Origin: Bradyrhizobium sp. RD5-C2
Lineage (GTDB): Bacteria > Pseudomonadota > Alphaproteobacteria > Rhizobiales > Xanthobacteraceae
Assembly: GCF_019972155.1 (NCBI RefSeq)
Contig: NZ_BOVL01000056.1
Span: 62,001-126,000, forward strand
Direction of reading: 5' to 3'
DNA: 64,000 nucleotides
A program made the translations under genes and the position numbers. This document shows, in pieces, positions 1 through 7,871 of this stretch (position 1 is the first letter of the stretch; each line of letters begins with the position of its first letter). The notes beneath the pieces were generated by a model. The model searched no databases. It saw only the letters and a program-made list of their open reading frames with translations, and was not told the origin of the DNA.

Positions 1-1213
1 ATTTCTTCACGTCGGGGTCGTTCTTCAGCAGCGTCTGGAAGTCGCCTTCGCCGCGCCAAACCGGCATCGCGTTGCGCTGCACGAATTTGTAGGCGTCCTC
101 GCGGCTGGCGCCCTTCTGGGTCAACGCGATCAGGACGCGCTGCGAATGCACGAGGCCGCCGAGCCGGTCGAGGTTCTTCTGCATGTTCTGCGGATAGACC
201 ACGAGCTTCTCGATCAGGCCGGCGAGCCGGACCAGCGCGAAGTCGAGCGTCACGGTGGCGTCGGGGGCCATCATGCGCTCGGCCGAGGAGTGAGAGATGT
301 CGCGCTCGTGCCACAGCACGACGTTCTCCAGCGCCGGCGTCACATAGGCGCGCACCATGCGCGCCAGGCCGGAGAGGTTCTCCGACAGCACCGGATTGCG
401 CTTGTGCGGCATCGATGAAGAGCCCTTCTGGCCCTCGGAGAAGAACTCCTCCGCTTCCAGCACCTCGGTGCGCTGCAAATGGCGCACCTCCACCGCGAGC
501 CGCTCGACCGAGGCGGCGATCACGCCGAGGGTGGCGAAATACATTGCGTGGCGGTCGCGCGGGATGACTTGCGTCGAGACCGGCTCCGGCCGCAGGCCCA
601 TCGCTTTCGCGACGTGCTCTTCGACCCGCGGGTCGATCTGGGCGAAGGTGCCGACCGAGCCCGAGATCGCGCAGGTCGAGATCTCGTCGCGCGCGGCGAC
701 CAGGCGGGCGCGTGCGCGTGCGAACTCGGCGTGGGCATAGGCGAGCTTGAGGCCGAAGGTGACCGGCTCGGCATGGATGCCGTGGGAGCGGCCGATGGTC
801 GGCGTCAACTTGTGCTCGAAGGCGCGCCTCTTCAGCGCCGCCAGCACCCGGTCGAGATCGGCGATCAAAAGGTCGGCGGCGCGCTTGAGCTGGACGTTGA
901 GGCAGGTGTCGAGCACGTCGGAGGAGGTCATGCCCTGGTGCACGAAGCGCGCCTCGGGGCCGACGATCTCGGCGAGATGGGTCAGGAAGGCGATGACGTC
1001 ATGCCTGGTCTCACGCTCGATCTCGTCGATCCGCGCGACGTCGAAGGTGGCATCCTTACCCTTGGCCCAGATCGTCCTGGCGGCTTCCTTGGGGATCACG
1101 CCGAGCTCGGCCAGCGCGTCGGCGGCATGCGCCTCGATCTCGAACCAGATCCTGAAACGCGTCTGCGGTTCCCAGATGGAAGCCATTTCCGGGCGGGTAT
1201 AACGGGGGATCAT
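1..1213 (-). CDS. purB: Adenylosuccinate lyase, 3' end cut by the window edge
   Basis: Catalyses two steps of purine synthesis: cleavage of SAICAR to AICAR and of adenylosuccinate to AMP, both releasing fumarate; cytosolic homotetramer in the family. About 404 codons are present, starting MIPRYTRPEM; the usual length near 435 means that roughly 30 residues lie outside the window. The superfamily signature SSSMPHKRNP lies at about residues 264-273, and the TSSD loop (GMTSSDVLD) is also visible. The ATG at 1213 is the first start in a frame that matches the family N-terminus. The gene lies downstream of, and in the same direction as, the two-component pair, separated by 113 bp. PcaB at 20607-21962 belongs to the same superfamily but is a different enzyme. 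The assignment is firm. Confidence 0.95.
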   Translation of the reverse strand, partial: MIPRYTRPEMASIWEPQTRFRIWFEIEAHAADALAELGVIPKEAARTIWAKGKDATFDVARIDEIERETRHDVIAFLTHLAEIVGPEARFVHQGMTSSDVLDTCLNVQLKRAADLLIADLDRVLAALKRRAFEHKLTPTIGRSHGIHAEPVTFGLKLAYAHAEFARARARLVAARDEISTCAISGSVGTFAQIDPRVEEHVAKAMGLRPEPVSTQVIPRDRHAMYFATLGVIAASVERLAVEVRHLQRTEVLEAEEFFSEGQKGSSSMPHKRNPVLSENLSGLARMVRAYVTPALENVVLWHERDISHSSAERMMAPDATVTLDFALVRLAGLIEKLVVYPQNMQKNLDRLGGLVHSQRVLIALTQKGASREDAYKFVQRNAMPVWRGEGDFQTLLKNDPDVKK

Positions 1214-1326
1214 CGAGAGCTCCGAATCGAGCGGGGCGGGACCACGCACAGGGAATATAGTGCGGAAAACCGGCCAAAATAGCCGGCGTAGTGGCCGTAG
1301 CCGCGCTCGCCCGGGCTACCAAGCGG

Positions 1327-2010
1327 CTACAAATTCGCCAGCCCGCATTCGACGGCCAGGCGGACCAGCTGGGCATCGGTCCGCATGCCGGTCTTGGCCT
1401 TGATCAGATAGTGGTAGTTCTGCACGGTCTTGGTGCTGAGGTTGAGGTTTACAGCGATCTGTTCCTTGGTGCTGCCGGCTGCGAACTGCCGGAGAATCTC
1501 GATCTCCCGCTCGCCGAGCTGGTCGAGCGCCGATTTGGACGGCGCCAGGCTCTCCAGCGCGAGCACCCGGGCGACGTCGTCGCTCATGGCATGTTCGCCG
1601 CTCGCCACCGAGCGGATCGCCGCGATCAGCTCGGCCGGCTCGCTGCCCTTGGTGACGAAGCCAGAGGCGCCGGCGCCGAATGCCGCCTTCACCTGGGCGG
1701 CCTCGCTGTGCATGCTGAACACCAGGATGCGGGCGTCGGCATCGCGCGCGCGAATGTTGCGGATCGCTTCCAGTCCGCTCGCGCCGGGCATCGAGATGTC
1801 CATCACCACCACATCGGGCTGGTGCGACTTGAAGGCGCGATAGGCATTGGCGGCGTTGTCGGCCTCGGCGACCACGCTGAAATCGTCCTGATGCTCGAGC
1901 ACGCGCCGGTAGCCCTGGCGGACGACGGGATGATCGTCCACCAGGAGAATCGAGATGCTGCGACTGTTCACGTTCGTTGTCTTCGCGGCCATCGTCTTCG
2001 CGGTCGTCAT
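1327..2010 (-). CDS. NarL/FixJ-type response regulator
   Basis: Two-domain DNA-binding response regulator of 227 residues. The receiver domain (about 19-135) carries the acidic pair D25-D26 and the phosphoacceptor D71 in VVMDISMP; a LuxR-type helix-turn-helix occupies the last 65 residues (LGEREIEILRQFAAG...STKTVQNYH). The ATG at 2010 begins one base after the kinase stop at 2012-2014, so the two genes are almost certainly translated as a coupled pair. A second in-frame ATG follows six codons later and cannot be excluded. The open frame continues upstream, but that part overlaps the kinase gene in another frame. The partner is the kinase at 2012-3382; target genes are unknown. I see no regulated gene nearby that stands out. 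Confidence 0.93.
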   Translation of the reverse strand: MTTAKTMAAKTTNVNSRSISILLVDDHPVVRQGYRRVLEHQDDFSVVAEADNAANAYRAFKSHQPDVVVMDISMPGASGLEAIRNIRARDADARILVFSMHSEAAQVKAAFGAGASGFVTKGSEPAELIAAIRSVASGEHAMSDDVARVLALESLAPSKSALDQLGEREIEILRQFAAGSTKEQIAVNLNLSTKTVQNYHYLIKAKTGMRTDAQLVRLAVECGLANL

Positions 2011-2011
2011 C

Positions 2012-3382
2012 TCAGGCAGCAAGCGGAATCGTGGCGGCGACCGAGAGGCCGCGGCTGGCCCGCGCGATCGACAGCGAACCGCCGAGTGCGGCGACGCGCT
2101 CGCTGACGCCAGTAAGGCCGAAGCCCGCCGACTGCGCCACCTTGGCGGCATCGCCGCCGCCGTCGTCCTCGACGCGCACCAAGAGCGCGTTCTCGGCTCC
2201 GGTGCGCCGCTCGATCCGCAGCACGATCTCGCGCGCTGAGCTGTGGCGCAGCGCATTGGTCAGGCATTCCTGCGCGATACGATAGGCGGTCGCGGCGACC
2301 GTGCCGCTGATGTCGGCGAGATCGCCCTGCAAATCGAGCTGGATCATCGGCTGCGTGGTACGCGATCGACAGCTATCGACGAGATCGACCAGGCTCGCCT
2401 CCAGCCCGAGCTCCTCGGCTGGCGGGTGGCGCAGGCGGTTCAGCGTATCGCGCAGGCAGGCGATGATGCGGCGCGTGGCCTGCGAGATCATCCGTGCATC
2501 CTGCGCAATTTCAGTGCCGGCGGCGTATTTGTCGCCGGCGCTTGCCTCAATCGTGGTGGCGAAGGCGAGGATCGCGGTGAGATTCTGGCCGAACTCGTCG
2601 TGCAGCTCGCGGGCCAGCACGCGGCGTTCGTCGCTGCGGATCTCGAGCAGCCGCCGCGTCAGCATCGTGCGCTCCTCCTCGGCCTGCGCGAGGCGGTCGC
2701 CGAGATCGCCGACGGCGCGTCCGATCATCGCGAGATCCATCGAGCGGACGCGCGGCAGCGGCGTGCGGTACTCGCCTTCGGCCATGCGCCGCAGCGCTGA
2801 CACGATCGAGTGGGCGGGCGCCAGCGTATGCGCGATCGCGAGCGAGGCGAGCAGCGCGATGGCGAGCGCCATCAGCAGCGCGACATGGATGTTGTCCAGG
2901 ATGTGCTGCCAGGCGAGCGCGATCGCGGCGTCCGGATCGGAGATGGCCCGGACGGTTCCAGCGGTCGCGGCGCGGGCGCTGATCGGCCGCTCGACGGTGG
3001 CGTGATCGCCGAGCACCGTCTGCACGGTAGCCGCGAACCAGCGCGGCGGCGCCTTGCCGATCCCCTTGCTCTGGCCGCAGAGCGGCTTCTCGAAGGCGCC
3101 GGCCGGTTCGAACTGCACGCAGATCCCCGGCGCGATCAGTCCCATGGTTTCGATGGTGCGCCAGTCCGGCGCCGGCAGCAGTTGCTCGCGCATCCGGTTG
3201 CTGCGCAGCAGCAATTCGCGCCAGTACAATGCTTCAAGCGCCTGCGAGACCCGCTCGGCGGACGCCGACGTGGCGCGATCGACGCTGCGATAGGCATCGA
3301 TCGTGGCCCAGCCGGTGGCCGCGCCGAGGCACAGCGCGACGATGACAAGCAGGCGGGCGACCAGTTGAAGCACGAGGCGCAT
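2012..3382 (-). CDS. Membrane sensor histidine kinase, NarX/MoxY-like (HisKA_3 type)
   Basis: Predicted inner-membrane kinase of 456 residues. A transmembrane segment at about 4-26 is followed by a periplasmic part of about 135 residues, a second membrane segment (about 165-188), a HAMP-like linker, the H-box with H261 in ARELHDEFGQNL (the HisKA_3 form used with LuxR-type regulators) and a C-terminal ATPase domain (VEDDGGG, GFGLTGVSERVAALGG). The periplasmic layout resembles MoxY-type kinases, but ligand and signal cannot be told from sequence. The ATG at 3382 was chosen because GGAG sits about seven bases upstream; another ATG at 3406 lacks such a site. The response regulator follows after a single base. 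Confidence 0.92.
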   Translation of the reverse strand: MRLVLQLVARLLVIVALCLGAATGWATIDAYRSVDRATSASAERVSQALEALYWRELLLRSNRMREQLLPAPDWRTIETMGLIAPGICVQFEPAGAFEKPLCGQSKGIGKAPPRWFAATVQTVLGDHATVERPISARAATAGTVRAISDPDAAIALAWQHILDNIHVALLMALAIALLASLAIAHTLAPAHSIVSALRRMAEGEYRTPLPRVRSMDLAMIGRAVGDLGDRLAQAEEERTMLTRRLLEIRSDERRVLARELHDEFGQNLTAILAFATTIEASAGDKYAAGTEIAQDARMISQATRRIIACLRDTLNRLRHPPAEELGLEASLVDLVDSCRSRTTQPMIQLDLQGDLADISGTVAATAYRIAQECLTNALRHSSAREIVLRIERRTGAENALLVRVEDDGGGDAAKVAQSAGFGLTGVSERVAALGGSLSIARASRGLSVAATIPLAA

Positions 3383-3603
3383 GCGATCACTCCACAGCCG
3401 GGGCATGATCCAGAAAGAGGGGCGAAGCGTAACAGCAACCCTGTTCCCGGCAAGTGCAAGCATGCCCAGCCATGCAGGTCGGGAAATTTGCCCGACGAAA
3501 CTTGGGCAGATGTCTTTGGACGACACACGCCGGCTCTGCTCTAACTGCAGGCGAGGCCGCCGCGGAGCCTCATGGAACAATCGCCACAGGGAGCTCGCGC
3601 AGC

Positions 3604-4383
3604 ATGAATGCCAAGGTCGGCGCCGCCGCCGCATCGGCCGGCACGGATGCGGCGGAGCGTAGCGTCCTGCTGCTCTGGATGATCTTCACCGGCCTTTCAG
3701 TGTTCGCCGCCTTCCTGCTGTGGCGCTACGGGCTGATCCGCCTCATGGTCAATTCCGACCGCACCTACATTTCCAGCGTCATCGCGGTGCTGTACATCGT
3801 CACCTGCATCCATTGCTTCTGGCGGACGCGGGCGATTGCGCGGGAAGGGGAGGTTGCGCGCGGCTGCCGCGCCATCCTCGCCGCGCCCGACGGCGCCAAG
3901 GTGCTGGCGTCAGATGCGCGCGGCCTGCCCGGTGGCCTCGTCACCGATCACATCAAGAGCCTGGTGCAGAAGGCCGATGCGCAAGCCAGAGGCCGCATCG
4001 ACCAGACCCTGCTGCTGCGGACGCTGGCCGACCGCCTGCGCGGGTCGAACGGGTTTGGCGCCTTCGTCTCCGACACGTTGATGAAGCTCGGCCTGCTCGG
4101 CACCATCATCGGCTTCATCATCATGCTGGCGCCGATCGCATCCCTCGATGCTGCCGACAAGGTCGCGATGAAATCGTCGATGGGCCTGATGAGCGACGGC
4201 ATGGCGGTCGCGATGTACACGACGCTGGCCGGGCTGATCGGATCGATCCTGGTCCGGATCCAGTACTACATGCTGGATTCCGCGACCCAGCGGGTGTTTT
4301 CCGACGCCGTGGTGCTGACCGAGACGCACGTCACCCCGGCGCTGGAACGCCGCCTTGGTACGTCCGTTGGAACGCCGCCATGA
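3604..4383 (+). CDS. MotA/TolQ/ExbB-like membrane channel protein
   Basis: Predicted 259-residue inner-membrane protein with about four membrane segments: about 20-43, 55-75, 158-180 and 202-225. The third carries LGLLGTIIGFIIML, and the fourth region, MSDGMAVAMYTTLAGLIGSIL, has the pattern of MotA/TolQ/ExbB proteins, which conduct protons to drive motors or envelope machines. A soluble region lies between the second and third segments, as in the family. The ATG at 3604 follows GGGAG. The stop overlaps the start of the next gene (ATGA), so the downstream membrane protein is probably made in stoichiometry with it. No TonB, TolA, Pal or flagellar gene is nearby; with its two partners this looks like a stand-alone channel complex of unknown output. 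Confidence 0.82.
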   Translation: MNAKVGAAAASAGTDAAERSVLLLWMIFTGLSVFAAFLLWRYGLIRLMVNSDRTYISSVIAVLYIVTCIHCFWRTRAIAREGEVARGCRAILAAPDGAKVLASDARGLPGGLVTDHIKSLVQKADAQARGRIDQTLLLRTLADRLRGSNGFGAFVSDTLMKLGLLGTIIGFIIMLAPIASLDAADKVAMKSSMGLMSDGMAVAMYTTLAGLIGSILVRIQYYMLDSATQRVFSDAVVLTETHVTPALERRLGTSVGTPP

Positions 4384-5069
4384 TGGACGAGTTCGGGCTC
4401 TATCCGCGCGAGGAGCCGTTCGATCCGCTCGGTGTCATGCTGTTCAAGGCGCTGCAGGTGATCGCCTTCCTGTTCTTCCTCGCGCTGCTTTCGGTGTCGC
4501 CGGATTCCAAGGAAGGCAAAATCGACTCCAAGGCGGAGTTCATCATCACGATGGACTGGCCGGACAACCATCCTGATGATCTCGACCTGTTCGTGCAGGA
4601 CCCGGCCGGCAACATCGCCTGGTACCGGCATCGCGAGGCCGGCTTCCTGACGCTCGATCGCGACGATCGCGGCGGCGCCAACGACTTCATCGTCGTCAAC
4701 GGCAAGAAGATCGCCTCGCCGATTCGCGAGGAGATCGTCACCTTGCGCGGCGTCGTCGCCGGCGAATACACCGTCAACGTCTCGCATTTCCAGGCGACGA
4801 CCGGCGAGCCGGTGCAGGCCAATGTGAAGGTGCAGAAGCTCAATCCGACGGCGCAGGTGATCTTCGACGACAAGCTGACCGTCGACCACACCGGCGACGA
4901 GAAGACTGCGGTCAGGTTTCGTCTCGACGCCGAGGGCAAGGTGATCAACGTCGACCGGCGGCCGAAATCGCTGCTGGAAACCTTCCGCAGCAGTTGGCGC
5001 AACGGCGCCGACCTCGATCCGAACACCGGCGTCCCGAAATCCGGCGTCAGGGTGCTCCGCAATGATTAG
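4380..5069 (+). CDS. Membrane-anchored protein with DUF2135/YfaP-like domain, partner of the channel protein
   Basis: Protein of 229 residues. Residues 1-40 hold one membrane segment (VMLFKALQVIAFLFFLALL) directly preceded by FDPLG, reminiscent of the single helix of ExbD/TolR with its essential aspartate. After it comes a predicted periplasmic beta-rich domain: the run MDW..DDLDLFVQDPAGN...Y and later GEYTVNVSHF match the pattern of DUF2135/YfaP domains. The start overlaps the channel gene stop by four bases and the end overlaps the next gene by eight. ExbD-type anchor plus DUF2135 is not an arrangement I recognise from a described system. The domain call is inference from motif spacing; the operon link is seen directly. 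Confidence 0.72.
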   Translation: MMDEFGLYPREEPFDPLGVMLFKALQVIAFLFFLALLSVSPDSKEGKIDSKAEFIITMDWPDNHPDDLDLFVQDPAGNIAWYRHREAGFLTLDRDDRGGANDFIVVNGKKIASPIREEIVTLRGVVAGEYTVNVSHFQATTGEPVQANVKVQKLNPTAQVIFDDKLTVDHTGDEKTAVRFRLDAEGKVINVDRRPKSLLETFRSSWRNGADLDPNTGVPKSGVRVLRND

Positions 5070-5670
5070 CTTGCAGTCGGTGATCCTCACGCTCGCGGTC
5101 GCCTACGCGATGGTCGGTGCGCTGCTGCTGATCGTTCTGGTCTACGCGCGGCTGCACTGGTCGCTGAAGGCTATCGTCATCGTCGTCACCAGCGCGTTCT
5201 ATTTCGTCAGCTTCGGTGGCATGCGCGGCCTGCTCGGCTGGGCCTCCGCGGAAAAGCTGCCGGCGAATTTCAAGCTGCTCTCGACGCGGATCGTGGAGCC
5301 GCATTCGCTGGAGGGCGATCCGGGCTCGATCTATCTCTGGGTTGAGGAGCTCGATGAAGACAACCGGCCGAGCGCGGTGCCGCGTGCCTTCCGGATTCCC
5401 TACAGCGACGCACTCGCCGAGCAGACCCACACCGCCGACAACGAGATCAAGGCCGGGCATCCGCAGGGCGGACGGGCGGCCGATTTCGGCGGCGGCGACG
5501 GCACCATCATGGATTTCGTCAGGGAGTACGTCACGCCGAAGACCATCCTGGAGACCACCGGTGGCGACTCCACGACCGGCACCTTCGTGCCGCCGCCGGC
5601 CGGCGCGCAAGGGTCGGTCTTCACGCCGCTGCCACCGCCCCGGATGCCGCCCAAGGACGAGCAGCGATAG
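5062..5670 (+). CDS. Third membrane protein of the channel operon, function unknown
   Basis: Protein of 202 residues that I cannot assign to a named family. Two hydrophobic segments lie at about 5-27 and 35-55, so most of the chain (about 60-202) should sit on one side of the membrane. It is followed by acidic and glycine-rich stretches (GGRAADFGGGDG) and a proline-rich tail (FVPPPAGAQ, PLPPPRMPPKD), which could reach across the cell envelope. It overlaps the preceding gene by eight bases and is the last gene before a strong hairpin at 5823. The tight overlap of all three genes argues for a single complex with the MotA/ExbB-like protein. Confidence 0.7.
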   Translation: MISLQSVILTLAVAYAMVGALLLIVLVYARLHWSLKAIVIVVTSAFYFVSFGGMRGLLGWASAEKLPANFKLLSTRIVEPHSLEGDPGSIYLWVEELDEDNRPSAVPRAFRIPYSDALAEQTHTADNEIKAGHPQGGRAADFGGGDGTIMDFVREYVTPKTILETTGGDSTTGTFVPPPAGAQGSVFTPLPPPRMPPKDEQR

Positions 5671-5822
5671 GGGGCGCGTACCCGGCGAATGGCATAAAAA
5701 TAGGGATCGCCAATAATCGGTCAGCGGGGTGGACAGTAGTCAACCGGAATTCCTCAATTCCCTGAACCGTGTAGTCTGTGGATAACCGGGGCTAGATTTC
5801 ATCCCCAAGCCATTTTCCCGGC

Positions 5823-5852
5823 AAAGGGGCCGCTGCGTGAGGCGGCCCCTTT
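5823..5852. terminator. Bidirectional intrinsic terminator
   Basis: An 11-bp perfect stem, AAAGGGGCCGC paired with GCGGCCCCTTT, with an 8-base loop. A and T runs at both ends let it serve the three-gene operon from the left and the small minus-strand gene from the right. Confidence 0.8.
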
Positions 5853-5889
5853 CGATTCCGGCACCCGGTTCCGGTGCCGTGAGGCGGCC

Positions 5890-6006
5890 TCAGAGCACCG
5901 TCAGGAATGCCATCGCGAGAACCATCAGCCACCCGACGATGACGAGCGAGACCACCGCGCCCGCGGTGATCTTGGCGATCTCCTTGAAGGTCATCGGCCG
6001 GTCCAT
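5890..6006 (-). CDS. Small single-pass membrane protein, 38 residues
   Basis: A 38-residue protein starting MDRPMTFKEIAK, followed by one long hydrophobic helix (about 15-38, AGAVVSLVIVGWLMVLAMAF). The ATG at 6006 has AGGAG eight bases upstream, which makes it the best start; longer in-frame starts at 6039 and beyond lack this. The gene is monocistronic and ends just before the shared terminator at 5823-5852. Function unknown; such miniproteins often act as regulators or stabilisers of larger membrane complexes. The strong ribosome site and the one-helix pattern support a real gene. Confidence 0.6.
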   Translation of the reverse strand: MDRPMTFKEIAKITAGAVVSLVIVGWLMVLAMAFLTVL

Positions 6007-6155
6007 GGCAGCCTCTCCTGGGGTAACCGCTTGAGACATAGGCACGGACCGGCGGATCACCCGGCTGCTCACGGAACGTTGTTGCGCGTCATCCAGGGCC
6101 CGGGCCGGCGGCCCTGATCGGCCCATCCAGGCCGCATAGCTGTCATCTCGCAAAG

Positions 6156-6200
6156 TCTGTCTGACAGATATTGAAATCTGTCAGCGAGATGGTGTATATA
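6156..6200 (+). promoter_or_regulatory. Promoter with TetR-type operator
   Basis: Half-sites TCTGTC (6156-6161), GACAGA (6163-6168) and TCTGTCA (6177-6183) form a compact palindrome plus an inverted repeat TGACAGA-N8-TCTGTCA. A -35-like TTGAAA (6171-6176) lies in its spacer and TATATA (6195-6200) follows at 18 bp. A repressor bound here would block the promoter; the obvious candidate is the TetR protein encoded at 6426. Confidence 0.6.
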
Positions 6201-6294
6201 CTGAACAGCCCAAGGGAGGAGGGCGCCCAGTGGCTGTTCCGGCGTTTGGCCGGGGGAGCCGTACTTAATTTGACTACCTCGAAGGACTACCTCC

Positions 6295-6429
6295 ATGACG
6301 ATAGAAATCTTTCAATTGACCGCCCAGATTCAACAGTGGCTCAACCTTCGCGTCGCCCGCCATTTGGCAGCCCAGGCCGCCAAGTTCACGCGCGGGCAGG
6401 ACAGCGATAACCAGACGGTAAACGCATGA
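6295..6429 (+). CDS. 44-residue ORF translationally coupled to the TetR gene
   Basis: The ORF starts MTIEIFQLTAQIQQW and ends SDNQTVNA; the stop overlaps the ATG of the TetR gene (ATGA at 6426-6429). A GAAGGA sequence lies upstream of the ATG. The product would be a short amphipathic, basic-ended peptide with no membrane segment or recognised domain. It could be a genuine small protein or a leader whose translation loads ribosomes onto the regulator gene. It is the first frame downstream of the promoter at 6171-6200. I do not recognise a family. Confidence 0.5.
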   Translation: MTIEIFQLTAQIQQWLNLRVARHLAAQAAKFTRGQDSDNQTVNA

Positions 6430-7019
6430 ACGAGGCGGTGGTTTTGACTCCGGAGCGGATCCTCGAAGCAACCGAGGATGTTTTGAGGCGCTTCGGGCTC
6501 GCCAAGGCCACCGTTGTCGACGTTGCTCGCGCGCTGGATGTCAGCCACGGCAGCGTGTACCGCCATTTCCCGAGCAAAGCTTCGCTCCGCGACGCGGTCG
6601 CCAAACGCTGGCTCGACCGCGCCAACGAGCCACTGTGCAAGCTCGCAGCCGGCGATGGCCCTGCGCCGGAGCGGCTGGAGAAATGGCTGCGCACCGCCTT
6701 CACGATCAAGCAGAAGAAAGTCTGCGACGATCCCGAGATGTTCGCGACCTATCTCGCGCTCGCCCAGGGCGCGCGTGAGGTGGTGGAAGCCTACAAGGAC
6801 AAGCAGGTCGATCTGATCGCGAAGATCCTGTCAGATGGTGTCGCGCAGGGCGTGTTCGAGGTCGACAATGTGAAGACGACCGCGCGGGCCGTGTTCGACG
6901 CAACCGTCCGCTACCATCACCCGGCGCATGCCGAGGAATGGGCCAAGCCCGAATGCCCGTCGCGGATCGACGCCCTGATCGCCCTGCTGCTGCGGGGCGT
7001 GCAGGTGTGCAAGCACTAA
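6426..7019 (+). CDS. TetR/AcrR-family transcriptional regulator
   Basis: A 197-residue one-component regulator. The N-terminal helix-turn-helix is at about 10-57, with the recognition region VVDVARALDVSHGSVYRHFPSKASL. The rest is a helical ligand-binding and dimerisation domain ending with RGVQVCKH. It overlaps the stop of the 44-residue ORF and is probably driven from the promoter at 6171, whose palindromic half-sites TCTGTC/GACAGA suggest autorepression. No exporter or enzyme gene is immediately linked; the next gene, a phosphoesterase, starts 106 bp downstream on the same strand. Ligand unknown. Confidence 0.9.
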   Translation: MNEAVVLTPERILEATEDVLRRFGLAKATVVDVARALDVSHGSVYRHFPSKASLRDAVAKRWLDRANEPLCKLAAGDGPAPERLEKWLRTAFTIKQKKVCDDPEMFATYLALAQGAREVVEAYKDKQVDLIAKILSDGVAQGVFEVDNVKTTARAVFDATVRYHHPAHAEEWAKPECPSRIDALIALLLRGVQVCKH

Positions 7020-7125
7020 CCGACCTTTCTTCCAACAGCCTCTGACCACCTCGTGCCTTTGGCCCGATTGCGAGCCCGGGGCCGCATGTGCTTGATATCG
7101 GGCAGGATCAGTCACGCGGACCACG

Positions 7126-7866
7126 ATGCGGCTTGCACTCTTTGCCGATATTCATGCCAACAGACAGGCCTTCGCGGCCTGCCTGGATGCCGCGCGTGCG
7201 CGCGGCGCCAAGCGGCTGATCTGCCTCGGCGATGTCGTCGGCTACGGCGCCGATCCGGAATGGGCCGTCGACACGGTGATGGACCTCGTCGCTGATGGCG
7301 CGATCGCGGTGCGCGGCAATCATGACAATGCGATCGGTGTCCCCAGCGACAGCATGAATGCCGACGCGCAGGCCGCCATCGACTGGACCCGCGGCCGGCT
7401 CAGCGGCGAGCAGAAGGCGTTCCTCGCCGAGCTTCCGATGTCGCGGGAAGAGGACAACCGGCTCTACGTGCATTCCGAGGCGTCCGACCCCGTGAAGTGG
7501 CGCTACGTCCGCGACACCTCCGATGCCGCGCGCAGCATGATGGCAACCGAGTTGCAGATCACCTTCTGCGGCCACATCCATCGTCCGGGCCTCTACTCGA
7601 TGTCCTCGACCGCGAAGATGACGAGCTTCGTTCCGACCGCGGGCGTTGCGGTTCAATTGCTGACCGGCCGGCGCTGGCTCGCCGTGCTCGGCTCGGTCGG
7701 CCAGCCGCGCGACGGCGATCCCGCGGCATCGTTTGCGATGTTCGACACCGCAAGCCGCGAGATCACCTATCACCGCGTGCCCTACGACGTCGCGACCGCC
7801 GCGGCGCGGATCAAGGCGAGCGGCCTGCCGCTCTGGCTCGCCGATCGCCTCGCCGTCGGCAGGTAA
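7126..7866 (+). CDS. Metallophosphoesterase, YfcE/calcineurin-like
   Basis: A 246-residue cytosolic metal-dependent phosphoesterase. All the family motifs are present: DIH (D8, H10), GDVVGYG (D36), GNHDN (N65, H66) and GHIHRP near residues 149-154, which together bind two metal ions. Substrate cannot be inferred: relatives act on cyclic nucleotides, phosphoproteins or diesters. It lies only five bases upstream of a kinase-universal stress protein gene, so a phosphatase/kinase pair acting on the same target is possible. The ATG at 7126 begins directly with the first metal motif strand (MRLALFADIH), which is the usual start of this fold. Confidence 0.88.
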   Translation: MRLALFADIHANRQAFAACLDAARARGAKRLICLGDVVGYGADPEWAVDTVMDLVADGAIAVRGNHDNAIGVPSDSMNADAQAAIDWTRGRLSGEQKAFLAELPMSREEDNRLYVHSEASDPVKWRYVRDTSDAARSMMATELQITFCGHIHRPGLYSMSSTAKMTSFVPTAGVAVQLLTGRRWLAVLGSVGQPRDGDPAASFAMFDTASREITYHRVPYDVATAAARIKASGLPLWLADRLAVGR

Positions 7867-7871
7867 TCCCG

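Noticed and set aside
3604..5670. Zorya-type phage-defence system
   Set aside because: ZorA-like channel parts exist, but the second protein lacks an OmpA-type peptidoglycan-binding domain and no ZorC, ZorD or ZorE-type helicase or nuclease gene follows.
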